Shown here piece after piece: positions 12,661 through 16,025 of a stretch of 16,025 nt of DNA. This DNA comes from Lentisphaerota bacterium (GTDB lineage Bacteria > Verrucomicrobiota > Kiritimatiellia > UBA8416 > JAFGIZ01). Below the pieces are notes generated by a model, which saw only the letters and a list, made by a program, of their open reading frames with translations, did not search any database and had not been told where the DNA came from. Within the stretch, counting starts at the first letter, position 1; each line of letters starts with the position of its first letter. Made by a program: the position numbers and the translations under genes. The stretch is taken from assembly GCA_016929365.1 (NCBI GenBank), contig JAFGIZ010000196.1, positions 1 through 16,025 of the forward strand. Direction: 5' to 3'.

Positions 12661-13872
12661 ATGAAAAAGACGATGCCACCCCGCACGCCCGCCCATCGTA
12701 ACATGCTCATCGCCCAGAGCGGCGGCCCCTCCATGGTCATCAACCAGAGCCTGGTCGGCGCCGTGTTCGAGGCGCGCCGCCAGAAACGCATCGGCCGCAT
12801 CCTCGGGGCGCGGCACGGCATCCAGGGCATCCTGGACGAGGATTTCATCGACCTGCGCAAGCAGACGCGCGCCACGCTCGAAACCGTGGCGGCCACGCCG
12901 TCGTCCGCGCTCGGCACCGTGCGCAAAAAACCCTCGGCCGCCGACTGCGAACAGATTTTCGAGGTGCTGCGCAGGAACGAGGTCGGCTACTTCTTCTATA
13001 TCGGCGGCAACGACTCGGCCGAAACCGCCCACATCATCCACGCAGACGCCCGCCGGGCCGGCTATCCGCTGCGCTGTTTCCACATACCGAAAACCATCGA
13101 CAACGACCTGCGCGAGAACGATCACACCCCCGGCTTCGGCAGCGCGGCCCGCTTCGTCGCCTGCGCCGTGATGGGCGTCAACCTCGACAACCGCGCGCTG
13201 CCCGGCGTGCATATCTCCGTGGTCATGGGCCGGCACGCGGGCTTCCTGACCGCCGCCTCGGCCCTGGCCCGCGTGTACCCCGACGACGGCCCGCACCTGA
13301 TCTACCTCCCGGAACGGCCGTTCGACATGAAGCGCTTCGTCCGGGACGTCGACGCCGTCTACGCGCGCCTCGGGCGCTGCGTGGTCGTCGTGTCCGAAGG
13401 CATCGCCGACGCCGAAGGCAACGCCGTTGCCACCAAGTTCCTCAAGGAAGTCGATTCCCACGGCAACGTGCAGCTCAGCGGCTCGGGCGCGCTGGGCGAC
13501 CTCCTGGCCGGACAGGTCAAGGCCGGGACCCGCGTGTCCCGCGTGCGCGCCGATACCTTCGGCTACCTGCAGCGCTCGTTCCCCTGCGTCCTGTCCGACG
13601 TCGACGCGCGCGAGGCGCGCGAGGTCGGCGCCTTCGCCGTCACAGCGGCATGCAACGACACCGAAGACGGATCCATTGCCATCCGCCGCAGGAAGACCCG
13701 CGCCTACAAGGCATACTACGAGCGCGTGCCGCTCCGCAAGGTGGCCCGCGAGACGCACCATATGCCCGCGCGCTTCATCAACCGCGCCGGCAACAACGTC
13801 ACCAAGGCGTTCATGGACTACGCCGCCCCGCTCGTCGGCGACCTGCCGAAGCTCGGCCGGCTCGCCTGTTGA
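12661..13872 (+). CDS. 6-phosphofructokinase, pyrophosphate-dependent type
   Basis: This 403-aa enzyme phosphorylates fructose 6-phosphate at C1 in glycolysis. The donor is probably pyrophosphate rather than ATP. Two signatures support this: GGNDS (115-119) has Asp (D118) where ATP-dependent enzymes have Gly (GGDGS), and PKTIDNDL (143-150) has Lys (K144) where ATP enzymes have Gly. Other family motifs are AQSGGPSMVINQSL (18-31, donor-binding loop), D147 (the catalytic Asp of TIDND), GFGSAARF and MGRHAGFLTAAS. The first position of the GGDD motif is Asn (N117), a known variant of some PPi-type clades. PPi-type enzymes are reversible and save ATP, as in many anaerobes. It is the first gene of the rightmost unit; the URO-D gene starts 27 bp after its stop. 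Confidence 0.9.
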   Translation: MKKTMPPRTPAHRNMLIAQSGGPSMVINQSLVGAVFEARRQKRIGRILGARHGIQGILDEDFIDLRKQTRATLETVAATPSSALGTVRKKPSAADCEQIFEVLRRNEVGYFFYIGGNDSAETAHIIHADARRAGYPLRCFHIPKTIDNDLRENDHTPGFGSAARFVACAVMGVNLDNRALPGVHISVVMGRHAGFLTAASALARVYPDDGPHLIYLPERPFDMKRFVRDVDAVYARLGRCVVVVSEGIADAEGNAVATKFLKEVDSHGNVQLSGSGALGDLLAGQVKAGTRVSRVRADTFGYLQRSFPCVLSDVDAREAREVGAFAVTAACNDTEDGSIAIRRRKTRAYKAYYERVPLRKVARETHHMPARFINRAGNNVTKAFMDYAAPLVGDLPKLGRLAC

Positions 13873-13899
13873 AACCGGCCGCCATACAAAGGAACCGTC

Positions 13900-15030
13900 A
13901 TGCCGAAAACGATTACCCCCATCCGCCCCAAATGGAAGGGCACCCTGACCGACCGGGAGCGCTTCAACAACCAGATGCACTACCGGCCCGTGGACCGCTG
14001 CTTCAACATGGAGTTCGGCTACTGGAACGAGAACTTCCGGGAATGGCCGATCTTCGTCGCACACGGCATCACCAATAACGCCGAGGCCGATGTCTTTTTC
14101 AACTTCGACCGGATCCAGGGCATCCACGGACGCCTCTGGATGCACCCGACCTTTCCCGCGGACGTGGTCGAGGAAACCGAGCACAACCGGATCTATATGA
14201 ACCCCGACGGTTTGCTGGCCGAAGTCCCGAAGGATGACCACGATACGATACCCCACTATATCAAGGCCTCTATCGTCACCCCCGACGACTGGAAACGCTG
14301 CAAGGCCGAGCGCTTCCGCCGCGACGATCCCGCGCGCAAGCCCGACATCGAGGCGCTCAAGCAACAGCATCCGCCCGGGCGCGATTACCCGCTCGGCGTC
14401 GTCGCCGGGTCGATGATCGGCAAGATCCGCGACATGCTCACGTTCGAGGGCCTCGCGTACGCCTGTTTCGACTACCCCGACATGGTCGAAGACATGGTCG
14501 AGACCTGCTGCCTGCTCGCGGAGGACTTCCTCGACGCCGTGCTGCCCCATTTCGATTTCGACTTCGCCTGCGGCTGGGAGGATATCTGCTTCAAGAACGG
14601 GCCGATCGTCTCCCTCGATTTCTTCAACGACGTGGTCGTACCGCGCTACGAGCGGATCGGCCGGAAACTCCATGCCGCGGGGATCGATCTCTGGTACACC
14701 GACTGTGACGGCGACGTGCGCCCCCTGCTGCCCGGCTTTCTCAAGGCCGGCATCAACTGCATGTTCCCCTACGAAGTCAACAGTTGCGTCCATCCCGCCG
14801 AGCTGCTCAAGGAGTACGGCAAGGACCTGCGCCTCATGGGCGGCGTGGACAAGCTGGAGATGAAAAAGGGCAAGGCGGCAATCAAGCGCTACCTGGAATC
14901 GGTCGCCCCGCTCGTCGCACGCGGGGGCTATATCCCCTTCTGCGACCACCGCTGCCCCCCCGACGTCGACCCGGACGATTACCTCTACTACCTCGACCTC
15001 AAGGAGTCCATGTTCGGCATGCCGGCCTGA
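13900..15030 (+). CDS. URO-D family protein (uroporphyrinogen decarboxylase-like, not HemE)
   Basis: This 376-aa protein has the overall pattern of URO-D family proteins outside heme synthesis. It opens with RERFNNQMHYRPVDRCFNMEFGYW and ends with LMGGVDK (312-318), GGYIPFCDH (342-350) and PPDVDPDDYLYY. The HemE signature for uroporphyrinogen binding near the N-terminus is missing, so it is not a heme-pathway decarboxylase. The segment DCDGD (268-272) and GINCMFPYEV (284-293) correspond to the active-site region that reads DTDGN or HSDG in relatives. Related URO-D proteins include corrinoid-dependent methyltransferases (MtaA/CmuA), but the classical His-x-Cys zinc site is not evident. An AAAGGAA site precedes the ATG. 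The downstream oxidoreductase follows after 22 bp, suggesting a shared pathway, possibly carbohydrate or methoxy-compound catabolism. Substrate unknown. Confidence 0.8.
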   Translation: MPKTITPIRPKWKGTLTDRERFNNQMHYRPVDRCFNMEFGYWNENFREWPIFVAHGITNNAEADVFFNFDRIQGIHGRLWMHPTFPADVVEETEHNRIYMNPDGLLAEVPKDDHDTIPHYIKASIVTPDDWKRCKAERFRRDDPARKPDIEALKQQHPPGRDYPLGVVAGSMIGKIRDMLTFEGLAYACFDYPDMVEDMVETCCLLAEDFLDAVLPHFDFDFACGWEDICFKNGPIVSLDFFNDVVVPRYERIGRKLHAAGIDLWYTDCDGDVRPLLPGFLKAGINCMFPYEVNSCVHPAELLKEYGKDLRLMGGVDKLEMKKGKAAIKRYLESVAPLVARGGYIPFCDHRCPPDVDPDDYLYYLDLKESMFGMPA

Positions 15031-15052
15031 ACCCGGCACAAGGAGACGTGCC

Positions 15053-16025
15053 ATGCAGAAACGTTACGCCCGCGCCCGCGACATCAAGACCGCCACGATC
15101 GGATTCGGCGGCGCCTACAGCATCGGCTCCGTCCACCTCCGGGAGATGCAGCGGGCCGGCATGCGGCCGGTCGCCGTGGCCGAGATCGACCCCGCCCGGC
15201 GGCGGGTGGCCGAGGCAGAGTTCCCCGGCATCCGGACCTACGCCACGGCCGGCGCCATGCTGGAGCAGTCGGACGCGGACCTCGTCGCCGTGATTACGCC
15301 CCACCATCTCCACGCGGAACTGGCGCTCCAGTGCCTGCGCGCCGGACGCCATGTCGTCTGCGAAAAACCCTTTGCCCTCACCACCGCCGAGTGCAACAGC
15401 ATGATCCGCGAAGCCCGGCGGCGGGGACTGCTGCTCAGCACCTATCACAACCGCCACTGGGACGGCAGTATCCGGCGCGCCGTCCGGATGATCCGCGAAC
15501 GGAACGTAATCGGCGACGTGTACCGGGTCGAGGCACATATGGGCGCCTTCAAGGAACCCGTCCCGACCTGGCGCTCCAGCAAGTCCCGCTCCGGCGGCAT
15601 TCTCTACGACTGGGGCGTGCACCTGCTCGAGTACTCCCTGCAGCTGCTCGACGGCGATATCGAAGAGGTCACGGGCTACGCCCGCCGCGGCTACTGGGCC
15701 TCCCGCCTGAAATGGAAACGCGACACCAACGAGGACGAAGCCTTTGCCGTCGTGCGCTTTTCGAGCGGGCAGTGGCTGACCCTGACCGTGTCCAGCCTCG
15801 ACGCCAACCCCAAGATGACCGACCGCGGCTTCCTCGAGATCACCGGCACGCAAGGCGCCTACATCATGCATCACGACCGTTATACGCTCATCCGGCCGCG
15901 CGGCAAAAAGACCGCCGCCCGCACGGGCAAGAACCTAAAGAACCGCTGGTCCGGCTTCTACCGGAACATTGCCGACCACCTGGTCAACGCCGCCCCCCTG
16001 GTCATCACCCCCGAATGGGCGCGCC
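15053..16025 (+). CDS. Gfo/Idh/MocA-family oxidoreductase (3' end cut by window)
   Basis: The first 324 residues are present and the gene runs off the window with no stop. It is an NAD(P)-dependent oxidoreductase of the Gfo/Idh/MocA family, which mostly acts on sugars, inositols and glycosides. The Rossmann motif is GFGGAYSIG (17-25), a variant of GxGxxG. EKP with K105 (VVCEKPFAL) and D186/H190 (GGILYDWGVHLLEY) are the catalytic residues. The C-terminal sheet domain is seen in DEAFAVVRFSSGQW and FLEITGTQGAYIM. The ATG at 15053 has AAGGAGA upstream. It follows the URO-D gene by 22 bp. In relatives such pairs often belong to sugar or glycoside catabolism, but the substrate is not predictable. 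No signal peptide (Tat or Sec) is seen. Confidence 0.88.
   Translation, partial: MQKRYARARDIKTATIGFGGAYSIGSVHLREMQRAGMRPVAVAEIDPARRRVAEAEFPGIRTYATAGAMLEQSDADLVAVITPHHLHAELALQCLRAGRHVVCEKPFALTTAECNSMIREARRRGLLLSTYHNRHWDGSIRRAVRMIRERNVIGDVYRVEAHMGAFKEPVPTWRSSKSRSGGILYDWGVHLLEYSLQLLDGDIEEVTGYARRGYWASRLKWKRDTNEDEAFAVVRFSSGQWLTLTVSSLDANPKMTDRGFLEITGTQGAYIMHHDRYTLIRPRGKKTAARTGKNLKNRWSGFYRNIADHLVNAAPLVITPEWAR

Noticed and set aside
12592..15054. 820-aa minus-strand open frame opposite the phosphofructokinase and URO-D genes
   Set aside because: Antisense to two well-supported genes and of the same low-information composition, with no motif of its own.

Overview
The window is GC-rich, coding-dense bacterial chromosome with no sign of phage, transposon, CRISPR or rRNA/tRNA genes. 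The protein set fits a bacterium of the Planctomycetes-Verrucomicrobia-Chlamydiae group, perhaps Kiritimatiellota, Lentisphaerota or a relative. It includes a PPi-type phosphofructokinase, a non-HemE URO-D family protein beside a Gfo/Idh/MocA oxidoreductase with a GFGGAY nucleotide motif, a two-subunit class I fumarase and a stand-alone IMP cyclohydrolase. This placement is inferred from gene content and is not proven.

Layout. (1) 1-228: non-coding leader with four TTAACCG words and a perfect 9-bp inverted repeat. (2) 229-4361, + strand: a tight operon of accD, a small ParB-like protein, accA, and a large fusion of an OadA/pyruvate-carboxylase-type carboxyltransferase to an AccB-type biotin carrier. 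(3) 10345 down to 4291, - strand: an eight-gene cluster in the order IMP cyclohydrolase, queD, PHP phosphoesterase/exonuclease, fumarase alpha, fumarase beta, fmt, aroB, unknown 213-aa protein. Several of these genes overlap, and the last one runs 71 bp into the 3' end of the carboxylase operon. (4) 10483-11361, +: YggT-family membrane protein, converging on (5) 12528 down to 11343, -: dciA-tatD. (6) 12661-16025, +: PPi-type phosphofructokinase, URO-D family protein and Gfo/Idh/MocA oxidoreductase, the last cut by the window end.

The most interesting part is the carboxylase operon. AccA/AccD carry the acyl-CoA carboxyltransferase activity, the OadA-like domain is an oxaloacetate/pyruvate carboxyltransferase, and the fused AccB-type domain is the biotin carrier. 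Together these are the same three functional parts as propionibacterial transcarboxylase (12S, 5S, 1.3S). No biotin carboxylase (accC) is present in the window. The arrangement suggests either one biotin carrier shared by pyruvate and acetyl-CoA carboxylation, or direct carboxyl transfer from oxaloacetate to acetyl-CoA. Both are hypotheses.

The remaining genes are mostly housekeeping: purine synthesis, queuosine/pterin, fumarate hydration, initiator tRNA formylation, shikimate pathway, helicase loading and glycolysis.
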